The notes beneath the pieces are model-generated. The model was given only the letters and a program-made list of their open reading frames with translations. It searched no databases and had not been told where the DNA came from. The position numbers and the translations under genes are program-made. Shown in pieces: positions 46,832-56,105 of a DNA stretch of 64,000 bases. Within the stretch, counting starts at the first letter, position 1, and each line of letters starts with the position of its first letter. This DNA is from Oscillatoriales cyanobacterium RM2_1_1 (GTDB taxonomy: Bacteria > Cyanobacteriota > Cyanobacteriia > Cyanobacteriales > Microcoleaceae): NCBI GenBank assembly GCA_012033335.1, contig JAAURB010000013.1, forward strand, positions 1 through 64,000, written 5' to 3'.

Positions 46832-49096
46832 TCAGGGAGTCGAACGAATCGGGATAAACCCTGCCCCTTGAATGAGTTGTTGACCTTGATTGGTCAAGAG
46901 CAAATCAGCATAGGCTTCTCCAACTCGCTGATCCACTGAGTTATCCTGTTTGATCACGACAAAGATTCGCCGGGTAATCGGGTATTGACCTTCTAAAAAA
47001 GCTTCCCCATTGAGTTGATTGCGCTTTTGGGGACATTCTCCGGGGGGAACCAGAGGTTCTTGATAGGGAGCAACCAAGGGACTAGTAGAATTGGCCTGGA
47101 TCGCAAGGGGCTTAATCTGGCACTGAGAAACCACTTCTGAAGCCGTTGCGTAGTAGATTCCCCCCAGGTTTTGGCTGAGTTGGCTGATAGCCGTGGTGGT
47201 GGTGGAAATGGTTTTTACACCAGGGTCAAATTTAGCATTTCCCAGGATGTTTTCTTTGAAAAACTCGGTGGTTCCACTCTCAATCGGGCGGGAATAGGGA
47301 GTGATTTTTAAGTCGGGGCCCCCGACTTGATTCCAGTTGGTAATGGCTCCGGTGTAGATTTTTTGTAGTTGCTCAATGGTCAATCCTTTGATGTCTAAAT
47401 TGGGATGAACGACAATGGCGATCGCATCAATTGCCACTGGAACTGACTTTAATAAAAAGCCCTGATTGGCCGCAGCCTGAATCTCCTCAGGCAGTAACGA
47501 CCGGGAAGATTCGGCAAAAGAAATCTGATTTTTAATCAACATCTCAATCCCACTGCCGGAACCGGGAGCTTGATTGGAGGACTGTTGATAGGTGAGGCGA
47601 TAGTTGGGATGAACCTGTTCGATTTGAGGATTGACCCGTTCTCGGATTGGAGCCCAGGTCGTGCTACCCCCATGCAAAACATTGCCACTGGGCACATCAA
47701 TACCTGCAAAACATTCATCGCTTTTTGCCCCTTTTGCTGTTGCTGGAACAGCCTGGGTCGGGCAGTTTTCGGGGTTACTTGCAACTGAGTTGGTTTGATC
47801 CTGCAACGTTTGATAAATTTGCCAGCCCAAACCTGCAACTAAAATTCCAACCAGAATCGGGAGATATTTGGGGAGAAATTGAGATAGAGATTGAAATTTA
47901 GATTTGGTAGCCTTGGGGTCAGTAGGCTGAGATAGAAGTTTAGGTTCAATCAGTTTTTCCCAGAGTAACGGATCACTCAGGGCTGATTCTCGGATACACA
48001 ATCTGGGGAGCCACATGACACCGGGATATTGTTTGGGATTGTCAAAGCTTTCCAGGGCAGTTCTGGCTTGATGCATGGCTGCAAACAACGATTTGTTGCG
48101 GATAAATTCATCAAAAAAGCTTTTGATAAACTTGACTGCTACTTCATCTGGAATGGGTTCTTGCATGACAATACATCGGGGCAAATTCAGTTCTGCCAAT
48201 TGATGGGCTAACCCTAAACCATCGCAGGAATTAAACAGTGCCAGTTGTAGTCCTCGATTAATCGCAACCCTGAAGTTTCGCTTGAATTCATCAATGGATA
48301 ATTCATCATCGTCCCGCAACCCAATCCAGCCAATTTTGCCTTCTGTATCGCTGTCAGTATCGCTGCGACTATGGCCCGAAAACACAAAAATATGATATCC
48401 CCGTTCATCGCGCAACGCTTCGGATAATTGCTCTCGGGTCGGTTGAGCCAGATACTTGACTTCGGCCCCTTTGGCTTCCAAATTTCTCACCACTTCTACA
48501 TCAAGATGGGTATTCAACCCGCCGTTACCCCCTTCTACGAGCAAGATTCTGGCTTTTGGGGCTTTGATAATGGGCTTGATTGGGTCAGAGCCTTTGCCTC
48601 GAATTCGCAGGGCAATTTCAGTTTGGGGAAACCGGGATTCTAAGAGTTCCCATTCCTGCCAGGGGTAGAGACAGAGGTGCAAGTTTTCATCATCTAAAAG
48701 TAGTCTGATTTCTTCATCTGGCCCTTGTGAGCGGCTGAGCAACAGAATTAACTCTTCTCGCAGGCGTTGCCAGCGACTATCACTGCCAGAATTTAACCAT
48801 TCATTCAGGCTTTGTTTGACCTGATTTCGAGCCTGAATGCTGGAATAACGGGTGACTACGGGCTGATCTGATTGGGGTTTGATCACAATTTCTTTGGGCT
48901 GGAGGCGGCTCATTCTCCGCACTGGCTCTAAATCACAATAATCCCCTCTCCAGGACTGAAATGATAAATTTAACTGAGGGGGTAATTCTGGTAGATTGGC
49001 TTTTTTAGACTCGAAGTGTTCGGCCCCAATGGCAGCCAAACTCAGTCGATAACCTTGTTCCGAATTACCATCAATTTCAAGTTTTGCAATTAGCAT
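46832..49096 (-). CDS. CHAT protease - membrane segment - PstS-like binding domain (receptor 3)
   Basis: Of 754 residues, about 1-180 form a conserved N-terminal region (ending in LYPWQEWELL), 181-375 a CHAT caspase-like domain with His242 (VFSGHSRSD) and Cys291 (LFNSCDGLG). One membrane segment follows (about 411-428, YLPILVGILVAGLGWQIY), then a phosphate-binding-protein-like domain (about 465-750: VLHGGSTTWAPIRERV, QQSSNQAPGSGSGIEML, IEQLQKIYTGAITNW). The order predicts a cytoplasmic protease and a periplasmic ligand domain. It is the last gene of the sigma-DUF1822-CHAT cluster, 15 bp after its paralogue. Ligand and substrate are unknown. Confidence 0.9.
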   Translation of the reverse strand: MLIAKLEIDGNSEQGYRLSLAAIGAEHFESKKANLPELPPQLNLSFQSWRGDYCDLEPVRRMSRLQPKEIVIKPQSDQPVVTRYSSIQARNQVKQSLNEWLNSGSDSRWQRLREELILLLSRSQGPDEEIRLLLDDENLHLCLYPWQEWELLESRFPQTEIALRIRGKGSDPIKPIIKAPKARILLVEGGNGGLNTHLDVEVVRNLEAKGAEVKYLAQPTREQLSEALRDERGYHIFVFSGHSRSDTDSDTEGKIGWIGLRDDDELSIDEFKRNFRVAINRGLQLALFNSCDGLGLAHQLAELNLPRCIVMQEPIPDEVAVKFIKSFFDEFIRNKSLFAAMHQARTALESFDNPKQYPGVMWLPRLCIRESALSDPLLWEKLIEPKLLSQPTDPKATKSKFQSLSQFLPKYLPILVGILVAGLGWQIYQTLQDQTNSVASNPENCPTQAVPATAKGAKSDECFAGIDVPSGNVLHGGSTTWAPIRERVNPQIEQVHPNYRLTYQQSSNQAPGSGSGIEMLIKNQISFAESSRSLLPEEIQAAANQGFLLKSVPVAIDAIAIVVHPNLDIKGLTIEQLQKIYTGAITNWNQVGGPDLKITPYSRPIESGTTEFFKENILGNAKFDPGVKTISTTTTAISQLSQNLGGIYYATASEVVSQCQIKPLAIQANSTSPLVAPYQEPLVPPGECPQKRNQLNGEAFLEGQYPITRRIFVVIKQDNSVDQRVGEAYADLLLTNQGQQLIQGAGFIPIRSTP

Positions 49097-49111
49097 ATTT
49101 AGGGTGATGTA

Positions 49112-51499
49112 TTAAGGAATGATTGATCTGAGTAACAGTTCAGGAATCTGAATAGTTTTAATAGAATTGAAACGAGAATTCTCCGCCGCTGGGCTCCGAA
49201 TCGGGGTAAATCCTGACTCCTGAATTAACCGTTGGCCTTCATCGGTGAGCAGAAGTTCTGTATAGATTTCCCCTGCCTTTTGATCTAGTTGACTATCCTG
49301 TTTGATAATCACAAATAGCCGCCGGGTCAGGGGATATTGCCCGATTCTAAAGGCTTGATGATTGATCTGATTGGGTTGCTCCAGACAGGTAGTTGGAGAG
49401 GCCATGGTTCCCAGGTAGGGGGTGACAAACTCTTGACCCGCCTGAAAGCTCAGAGGCAACGGTTTCACCAAACACTGACCCACCAGATTCGTAGCGGTTG
49501 CCATATAAATCCCCCCGCGACTCTGGCGATCGCGGCCAATTTTATTAATGGCTTCCGTTGGGGTATTGATCCGGATCAAATTGGGGCTGAAGGTTTCGCC
49601 GGGGGCAAATAAATTCTGTTGCATAAACATCGGAGAACCGCTCCCTTTCGGAGACGCATAGAGCACAATCGGCAGATCCGGGCCCCCAACCTCCCCCCAG
49701 TTGGTGATTTTGCCGGTGTAGATATTTGTAAGCTGTGCCAGGGTCAGCCCTTTCACCGCCAAGTCAGGGTGAACCACTACCACAATGCCATCAATAGCCA
49801 CCGGAATTTGCTTGAGCTGGAATCCCCGCTGCTCGGCCATTTTGTATTCCTGATCCTCCAGGGGGCGGGAGGATTGGGCAAAGGACAGTTGCCCATTCAA
49901 TACCATCTGAATCCCCATGCCTGAACCGGGGGGTTGGGTTGGATGGGAAATATAGGTCAGCTTGAAATCGGGATGGGCCTGCCGAATCGCCTGATCCACG
50001 GTCTTACGAATGGCAGCCCAGGCGGTACTGCCGCTGTAGCGCCAGACTCCAGGTAGAGTTTCTACGGATTTCAGGGTGGTGACTCCAGAGTCAGGGATCG
50101 ACTCAACAAATCGGGCTGGGGAGCGATCGCACCGGGTCGGATTCCACTGGCAAATCAACCGATCAAGTCCCAAACCAATCCCCAGACCAAGTATCCCGAT
50201 CAGCAGCAATCCCAACAGGGGATTGTACCAGTTGGCTCTCAGGCTGAAGACCTGGGCTAAAGCCTGACCCTGGCTTGATGAACGCAACGGCAGAGGCTGC
50301 ATCGGTATCTGAACAGACATTCCAGATTGAGTCGAGGGCGGAGTGGCGAATGGAATAGCGGATTGATCCGGAAGCCGGGGTTGGGGGGGGAGAGGCGGAA
50401 TCCGAGGCTTGGGCCTGGAATTGATCCCACTCCAGGTTACGGGAACCGTCCCCAGTTTCAAACATAAAATCGGCAACCATATAACCCCGGGATAGCTGGA
50501 TTTAAAGGGTTCAAGTTGTCGCCTGGCCCGACGGACTGCCGTGAGCAACGAGTAATTTTGAGTAAATTCTTTGAAGAAATATTTGAAGAAATCCACGGCG
50601 ACAGAATCAGGCACGGGTTCTCGCATCACAATGCATTGAGACAGGTTGAGTTCTGCCAGTTGATAAGCCAGTCCCAGGCCATCACAGGAATTAAAAATGG
50701 CCAGTTGTAACCCATTGCCAATAACTTCTTTTAAAGCATCCCGGAAGTCTTCAATGCTCAACCTTTCCTGACCATTCAGATCAATCCAGCCAATTTTTCC
50801 TGTTTGATCACTACTGCTATGGCCGGTATAAATCAAAATATGATATCCCCGATCATCCCAAAGGGCTTCACAGAGGGTCTGGCGACTGGGTTGAATCAAA
50901 GCCACCACCTCTGCCCCCGCCGTTTCCAACTTCTGAATCACCTGGAGATCGGCGGTCGTATTAATCCCGTCACTCTGACCCACAATCACTAAAATTCGGG
51001 CATGGCGGCTTTTGGGGTGGGGGGTTGCCTGGGTAGCTGAGGTGGTCTTGATCGCGCTCAAAACCACCTCAGCTTTGGGATAGTATTGCTCGAACAGGTT
51101 CCATTCCTGCCAGGGTAGGTGACGCAGTTCGGATTCCTTGGCATCTAGAATAATCGAAGTATCCTGGTGCTGAAACCGGGCCGAGATCTGCACCAGACAG
51201 TCTCGAATGGTTTGCCACCCGGAACTATTGGCATTGAGCCAGTGATTCAAATGGGTTTTGATGTCTTGAACGGCAGTTAACGAACAGCCAAACTCAATCT
51301 TCTGGGGAGTCAGGCGAAAATCGGCTTGCTGACGCACCGCTGATAGATCCCGATAGGCACATTGCCAGGAATCAAAGGAGATCTGCAGTGCTTTCGGAGG
51401 CAGGGGTAAAAACCCCTCAATTTCCTTATTTTGATAGTAGAGGGTGACTAGAAATCCTGTATTTAGAGAACGCCTAAGTTTGAGCCGGATGGTTTCCAT
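49112..51499 (-). CDS. CHAT protease - membrane segment - PstS-like binding domain (receptor 2)
   Basis: The 795-residue protein has the same plan as the downstream paralogue: N-terminal region with HLPWQEWNLF, CHAT domain with His227 (IYTGHSSSD) and Cys272 (IFNSCDGLG), a Pro-rich linker (about 365-405), one membrane segment (about 425-448, LLGLLLIGILGLGIGLGL) and a PstS-like domain (about 480-765: YSGSTAWAAIRKTV, PGSGMGIQMVLNGQLSF, LAQLTNIYTGKITNWGEVGG). Sequence identity to receptor 3 is clear across all parts, so the pair arose by duplication. ATG start; 198 bp separate it from the upstream CHAT gene. Confidence 0.9.
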   Translation of the reverse strand: METIRLKLRRSLNTGFLVTLYYQNKEIEGFLPLPPKALQISFDSWQCAYRDLSAVRQQADFRLTPQKIEFGCSLTAVQDIKTHLNHWLNANSSGWQTIRDCLVQISARFQHQDTSIILDAKESELRHLPWQEWNLFEQYYPKAEVVLSAIKTTSATQATPHPKSRHARILVIVGQSDGINTTADLQVIQKLETAGAEVVALIQPSRQTLCEALWDDRGYHILIYTGHSSSDQTGKIGWIDLNGQERLSIEDFRDALKEVIGNGLQLAIFNSCDGLGLAYQLAELNLSQCIVMREPVPDSVAVDFFKYFFKEFTQNYSLLTAVRRARRQLEPFKSSYPGVIWLPILCLKLGTVPVTWSGINSRPKPRIPPLPPQPRLPDQSAIPFATPPSTQSGMSVQIPMQPLPLRSSSQGQALAQVFSLRANWYNPLLGLLLIGILGLGIGLGLDRLICQWNPTRCDRSPARFVESIPDSGVTTLKSVETLPGVWRYSGSTAWAAIRKTVDQAIRQAHPDFKLTYISHPTQPPGSGMGIQMVLNGQLSFAQSSRPLEDQEYKMAEQRGFQLKQIPVAIDGIVVVVHPDLAVKGLTLAQLTNIYTGKITNWGEVGGPDLPIVLYASPKGSGSPMFMQQNLFAPGETFSPNLIRINTPTEAINKIGRDRQSRGGIYMATATNLVGQCLVKPLPLSFQAGQEFVTPYLGTMASPTTCLEQPNQINHQAFRIGQYPLTRRLFVIIKQDSQLDQKAGEIYTELLLTDEGQRLIQESGFTPIRSPAAENSRFNSIKTIQIPELLLRSIIP

Positions 51500-51697
51500 A
51501 CAAGATAGATGATAAGCATAGTAGAAGGTAGGTTTATAAGCCCGGAGTCAGTCAAAATCGACATTGGTCATCTTAGGGTTCCGGAAGCTTTTTCTGATCA
51601 ACTTCCATTTCTAGTTTACTATGAAAATTCCTAGGAAAACTGATGTTTTTCCAAGCATTTTAAAAAAAATCTAACTTCCTAAAACAAACTTTACAGT

Positions 51698-52654
51698 TTA
51701 CTTTTCTAATAATTCAAAGCTGTATCCATCGGCTGAATTTTCGGTTGAATCGGGCCGGACCTGGACTAATATCCCTAGCTGATGATCAGCAGTTAATTTG
51801 CGATCACCAGAAAGTTCAAATTCTACAGTTCCGGTAGCCCCTAGGGCTAAGAAATCAGGGCTCGAAAGTATGCGCTGTACCTGTCGCCGACTACAACTTT
51901 TTCCACATTGATTCAGAGCATTAATTAAAGCTTGGGCCGCATCATAAGTTGTAGCAGTACGCCAATTCACTGGGGCTTGCCAAAAAACTTGAGCTTGATT
52001 TGCAAATTCAGAATCCAGAGTACGATGCCAGGGAATAGAAATCACCAAGTCCCCCTTAATAGATTCCTTTCCGGCATCTTTGAGCACTCTCACGTTATAA
52101 ACAGCATCCCCCCCTAACAGTTTGATATCGCCTTGGTTGTAGGTGATAATCCGAATAGCTGCTGAGAGCGTTTGATCCGTAGCTGGAACCAGTAAAAAAA
52201 CTTCTGCACCATTTTTTTGAGCCATTTTAACGCATTCCGCAGCACTAAAATCTCCCCGACTTAAATCACATCGATAAACAAATGGAGTTGGTAAACTTCT
52301 CTCAAATTCTTGAACCAAAGATTCGCTATAAGAATTACCAGGAACATTAGCAACTGCAACATTTGAAAACTCCCCAGAATGGATTTTTAAATAATTGTAG
52401 AGATTTTCTGCAGCAAATTTGTCACTCGGAGCAGTCCGAAATACAAAGGAATTAAAGTTGGATAGCTGTACCGAGGTGCTAGTGGGAGAGATTGCAACGA
52501 GGCCATTTTTTCCATACAAATCCCCAGCTCTTAGGCTCATATCGCTGGAAAAATGACCCACAACCCCAAGAATACTAGAATCTTCGATAAAAGCTTGGGC
52601 GATTTTCTCAGCCGTTGCCGGAGTATATTGATCATCTCCAATGACAACCTGCAA
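51698..52654 (-). CDS. CHAT-TPR-PBP1 receptor, C-terminal fragment (leucine-binding-protein-type domain)
   Basis: This frame encodes most of a type 1 periplasmic binding fold of the branched-chain amino-acid (Leu/Ile/Val) ABC receptor family: LQVVIGDDQYTPATAEKIAQ, ILGVVGHFSSDMSLRAGDLY, LVAISPTSTSVQLSN, IKLLGGDAVYNVRVLKDAG, ATTYDAAQALINALNQC. The nominal ATG is internal; in the same frame the coding region extends upstream through SGGNGGTF to about 52695, where one base has been lost from the parent gene. It is the ligand domain of the CHAT protein encoded at 52537-54375 (intact span 51698-54375). Confidence 0.88.
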   Translation of the reverse strand: MQVVIGDDQYTPATAEKIAQAFIEDSSILGVVGHFSSDMSLRAGDLYGKNGLVAISPTSTSVQLSNFNSFVFRTAPSDKFAAENLYNYLKIHSGEFSNVAVANVPGNSYSESLVQEFERSLPTPFVYRCDLSRGDFSAAECVKMAQKNGAEVFLLVPATDQTLSAAIRIITYNQGDIKLLGGDAVYNVRVLKDAGKESIKGDLVISIPWHRTLDSEFANQAQVFWQAPVNWRTATTYDAAQALINALNQCGKSCSRRQVQRILSSPDFLALGATGTVEFELSGDRKLTADHQLGILVQVRPDSTENSADGYSFELLEK

Positions 52655-54375
52655 AAATGTACCTCCATTTCCTCCAGAACAAGGAAGTGGGGTTTGAAAT
52701 TTTCAATGGTTTGAATAAGTTCAGGGAGATTACAATTGAATCTACTTTGAGCTTGAGCGACTCCTCGCAATACTTCTTGGGCTGCATTAACCTCATCGGT
52801 AATTGGCACGCTGAGAGCAATTTTTTGCAACCTACCGATATTCATTGAAAATTTTTGCTCGGCGATCGCATTGTTTAAATAAATCCAGCTCTCCGGATCA
52901 TTTCTATTCTCTAATAAAGCCTGTCTAAACTGTTCTATGGCCTTACCATAATCTCTGGCCAAATAGGCTTGTATACCGGCTTCTTTGGCGGGGTTGGTAT
53001 TCTCTGAAATCAGCAATCTTTCTCCCTGACTGATCAGTTGATTAATCGTCTGGCTTGATTCTGGAGAAGAAATTGTAGTTGGCGCGATCAGAGACTTCGA
53101 CCGCAATCCCCAATAGGCTAAACCCGACAAAGCCAGCGTTAAAATCCCGAATCCCAAAACCTTTAGCAATCTAAACGAGGACTTCTGCAGGATAAAATCC
53201 TTCCAGAATAGGGGCTGGGCTGCCACGGCATCCTGCATACAGAGCATTGGTAGCCAGGTGGCCCCAGGATAGGGACTATCGTAATGGCAGTCTGCTAGTT
53301 GTTCTCTCGCCTGATGAAACGCAGGGACAAGTCCCCGCTGTTTTCCGGCAAACTCCTGGAAAAAGTATTTCAAGAAACTGGCGGCAACTTCGTTGGGCAC
53401 CACTTCCCGCATGACAATACTGCGGGGTAAGCCAATTTTTGCCAGTTGATTCGCCAGTCCAATCCCATCACAGGAATTAAAAATGGCCACCTGCAAACCC
53501 TGGGAAACTGCCCTGCTAAAGGCCCGAATAAAGGCATCACCCTGAATTTCCAGGGAACGATTTGGGCTGAGTTCCAACCAACCAATCCCACCGTGATCAT
53601 CACTGCGGCTATGACCCGAAAACACAAACAGGTGATATCCCAGTTCGGATCGGAGCGCCTCGGATAGTTCATCGTAATCCGGTTGCTCCAGAAGTCTTAC
53701 CTCGGCCCCCTGCTGTTTTAGAAGTTGAACCACCTGTCGATCTGGAGTCAGATCAATCCCTTCATTGTCCCCAAACACCACCAGAATTCTGGGCTTGGGC
53801 CAGGGCTGAGGGGATTTCAGGCCGCTATTATTCCCCTCAACTTGTAGAATTACCTCAGCCTGGGGAAAGTGCTGCTTGAACAGGTTCCACTCCTGCCACG
53901 GCAACCGTCGCAGCACTGGGGAAAGAGGTTGAAGCTGACCATTTTCATCTTGATCTTCGATTTCCACCAGTAAATGTACCGATTCTCCCAGTTGACCTGA
54001 CGCTTTGATCAGGCTTTCTCGAATGGGTTGCCAAGTCGGATCATTACCCTCTAGCCAGAGATTCAGAATGGCTTTAATTTGAGTTGAATTAGCTTTTGCC
54101 TGATTGTTGGCATTAGCACAGGAACCATGAACTACGCCCTTCGTTTTGAGGCGGACTTGCGGAATATCGTAGTAAACCTGTCGCCAATTGCTCAAAACAG
54201 TTTCCAGTTCCGGGGGGATCCGGGGCAAAAAACCACTGCGAGAATTGAAACTGCCGTCATTGGTCATCAATCGAGCCCGAAACTGAGATTTATTACTGTT
54301 CCACAGCAGGACGAGTTTGATTATGGTTGGGGATGTATTGGATGGTGAGAGGGATGAACGAGATAAGATTGCCAT
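52537..54375 (-). CDS. CHAT-TPR-PBP1 receptor, N-terminal fragment (receptor 1), gene frameshifted
   Basis: Numbering from ATG 54375, the fragment contains an N-terminal region (RLPWQEWNLF), a CHAT domain with His255 (VFSGHSRSD) and Cys302 (IFNSCDGIG), one membrane segment (about 405-425), a short TPR-like stretch (YLARDYGKAIEQFRQALLEN) and the first strand of a type 1 binding domain (KIALSVPITDEVNAAQEVLR). After TIENF the frame turns to nonsense, and the true continuation lies in another frame (51698-52654). Adding one base in the run near 52689-52699 joins them. ATG 54375 lies 5 bp after the DUF1822 stop; a longer frame opens at 54414 inside that gene. Confidence 0.88.
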   Translation of the reverse strand: MAILSRSSLSPSNTSPTIIKLVLLWNSNKSQFRARLMTNDGSFNSRSGFLPRIPPELETVLSNWRQVYYDIPQVRLKTKGVVHGSCANANNQAKANSTQIKAILNLWLEGNDPTWQPIRESLIKASGQLGESVHLLVEIEDQDENGQLQPLSPVLRRLPWQEWNLFKQHFPQAEVILQVEGNNSGLKSPQPWPKPRILVVFGDNEGIDLTPDRQVVQLLKQQGAEVRLLEQPDYDELSEALRSELGYHLFVFSGHSRSDDHGGIGWLELSPNRSLEIQGDAFIRAFSRAVSQGLQVAIFNSCDGIGLANQLAKIGLPRSIVMREVVPNEVAASFLKYFFQEFAGKQRGLVPAFHQAREQLADCHYDSPYPGATWLPMLCMQDAVAAQPLFWKDFILQKSSFRLLKVLGFGILTLALSGLAYWGLRSKSLIAPTTISSPESSQTINQLISQGERLLISENTNPAKEAGIQAYLARDYGKAIEQFRQALLENRNDPESWIYLNNAIAEQKFSMNIGRLQKIALSVPITDEVNAAQEVLRGVAQAQSRFNCNLPELIQTIENFKPHFLVLEEMEVHFCRLSLEMINILRQRLRKSPKLLSKILVFLGLWVIFPAI

Positions 54376-54379
54376 GACC

Positions 54380-55354
54380 TCAAACCTCAAATTGCTCAGT
54401 GATTGTTTGGTCACCCAGATTCATCTGAACGCTAAATTTCTCTTGGGGCTTACAGCTAAACTCCAACTGCATCCAACTGTCAGCCTCCCGGGATGTTGCG
54501 GTCATTTGGGAGGTTCCAGTCTCATCAATGATGGCAATTTGCAGGCCAGAGGGCAGGTGTTCTATATTGCCATCGGGGCGGCAAACTCGCAGTCTAATAT
54601 CAATCTCCTCAAAAGCCCGATCAATCACGCTCAAAGTCAGTATCAGATTTTGGTCATTCCTTACCAGAGTATCGGTGGAGGTCTCATCTGTAATCCTAGA
54701 GGCGGATGCTAGCGTGACTAATTTGCCTCGGGTAATACTGCGTTCAGCGGTAGCATCACGAGTCAATGCCGTCCGCACCGGAGAGAATGGGCCAGGGTTC
54801 AGTTGATTTCCCAGAGATTGCAGGGACTCTGGCGGTTGCCAATCCTTCAGGATATGCCAGAGTCTGGCCCAGCGTTTGTGCCAGTCAATAGTATCAATTA
54901 GTTCCTCTAAGGAAGATAAGTTTCCCAACGGCATGGATCTGGCCGTTTGGGAGAGCTTTCTAGCCGGAACAAACCCCAAAAGCTCCGCTTGATTTAAATC
55001 TTCACTGAATTGCACCGCCACATAGCCAATTCGATCTTCCCCCAATTCATCGATCACTAAGATTTCATTTCCAGACAAAACGGGGCAACATTCCAGCTTA
55101 CCAATCTCGGGTAAGACCAAATCCGCAACATTAAAGGCGGCCCGCAACCCTGAATTCCAGCTATCTGCCTGATCTAAATTGGTTTTAATCTCTAACCATT
55201 TTAAATAGGAATGAACGGTGTAGACTGCCAGGGTATTCAGATAAACCTGCTTGCCTTTTTGAGGGTTGACCTGTTCCGCTGCAAACCGCTTTGCAAAGGT
55301 ATGGGCGTGCTGGTCTAATAAAACAACTAGGGCCGGGGACTGGGTTGAGCTCAT
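54380..55354 (-). CDS. DUF1822 family protein
   Basis: The 324-residue protein matches DUF1822: LVVLLDQHAHTFAKRFAAEQ, VYLNTLAVYTVHSYLKWLEI, LECCPVLSGNEILVIDELGE and RIGYVAVQFSEDLNQAELLGFVP. A C-terminal beta-rich part (about 215-320) follows. No enzyme motif or membrane segment is seen, so it should be cytoplasmic. DUF1822 genes are known as a cyanobacterial family beside sigma-like and CHAT genes, with no established function. In this cluster it stands between a sigma-like factor and CHAT proteases, so it may be an anti-sigma factor or the protease substrate. ATG 55354 is used; an upstream in-frame start at 55387 has no better support. Confidence 0.87.
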   Translation of the reverse strand: MSSTQSPALVVLLDQHAHTFAKRFAAEQVNPQKGKQVYLNTLAVYTVHSYLKWLEIKTNLDQADSWNSGLRAAFNVADLVLPEIGKLECCPVLSGNEILVIDELGEDRIGYVAVQFSEDLNQAELLGFVPARKLSQTARSMPLGNLSSLEELIDTIDWHKRWARLWHILKDWQPPESLQSLGNQLNPGPFSPVRTALTRDATAERSITRGKLVTLASASRITDETSTDTLVRNDQNLILTLSVIDRAFEEIDIRLRVCRPDGNIEHLPSGLQIAIIDETGTSQMTATSREADSWMQLEFSCKPQEKFSVQMNLGDQTITEQFEV

Positions 55355-55415
55355 GGTTAAACATCTCCAACAGTTAACTAGGGTCAATGATCAAAAAACG
55401 TTACTTAAAAAAACG

Positions 55416-56105
55416 TTACTCAAGACGGTGCACAATCTCTTGCAGCAGGGGCAAGCATTTTTTCTTCCAATGGCTATAAAGGGTCTGATCACTCACCTCA
55501 AACTCCCGGGCAATGTCTCGGATCCGCTGGGGAGGATCCCGGAGCAACAGCCGAATGGCTAACACTTGAGCACTGCAATCAGGATGATTTCTCAGGTGGC
55601 AAGCTCTCAATTGGTGCTCTGGATCTCGCTCAATGTAGTCCCAGATGGTCTCTCCTAAACGATGGCGGTTTTCTTGTTGTTCCCGTTCCACCAGATCCTC
55701 GAGATCGTTCAAAAATCGACTGGGCAATAGATCACCCAAGGTGAGGGAATCGGTGGGTTCCCCTGCAATTGACTTATCCAGGGAAATCTCCCGCTGATAC
55801 TTAGAATCAGGGAAAAACAAATCCCGAACTCGCCAGTAAAGATAACCGTTGATCCAGACGATAAAGCCCTTCACAATTGAGTCAGAATGAGTGTTGAGCT
55901 TATCGACATCAAACTGGTCAATATTTTTGAATGCCCATTCCCAAGTGAGGTTGAGGGCCTCAGGATAATCTTTGTGCTGGGAGCGATAAAGATTGGGATG
56001 CCGCTGAATCATTATGATCAGTCGGGTAAAGCATTTCCGACGGTGAGAACTGGCAGGTTCGGACTGAGATAATTCATGGATCAGTTTTAATAGTTGTTCA
56101 TCCAT
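55416..56105 (-). CDS. Sigma-70-like (ECF-like) regulatory factor
   Basis: The 229-residue product has a helical region 2-like N-terminal half (LTWEWAFKNIDQFDVDKLN, FIVWINGYLYWRVRDLFFP) and a C-terminal helix-turn-helix resembling region 4 (RIRDIAREFEVSDQTLYSHW). No receiver, membrane or metal-binding domain is fused. The ATG at 56105 has AAGGGGAA upstream; the frame is open to 56249 but that part looks non-coding. It is first in the cluster, 61 bp ahead of DUF1822, and presumably directs RNA polymerase to a small regulon, perhaps including its own cluster. Divergence from classic ECF factors is considerable, so binding to core polymerase needs proof. Confidence 0.82.
   Translation of the reverse strand: MDEQLLKLIHELSQSEPASSHRRKCFTRLIIMIQRHPNLYRSQHKDYPEALNLTWEWAFKNIDQFDVDKLNTHSDSIVKGFIVWINGYLYWRVRDLFFPDSKYQREISLDKSIAGEPTDSLTLGDLLPSRFLNDLEDLVEREQQENRHRLGETIWDYIERDPEHQLRACHLRNHPDCSAQVLAIRLLLRDPPQRIRDIAREFEVSDQTLYSHWKKKCLPLLQEIVHRLE

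Noticed and set aside
46832-56105. CRISPR type III-E or other CRISPR locus
   Set aside because: CHAT and sigma-like genes raised the idea, but no cas gene, repeat-spacer array or gRAMP-like protein is present.
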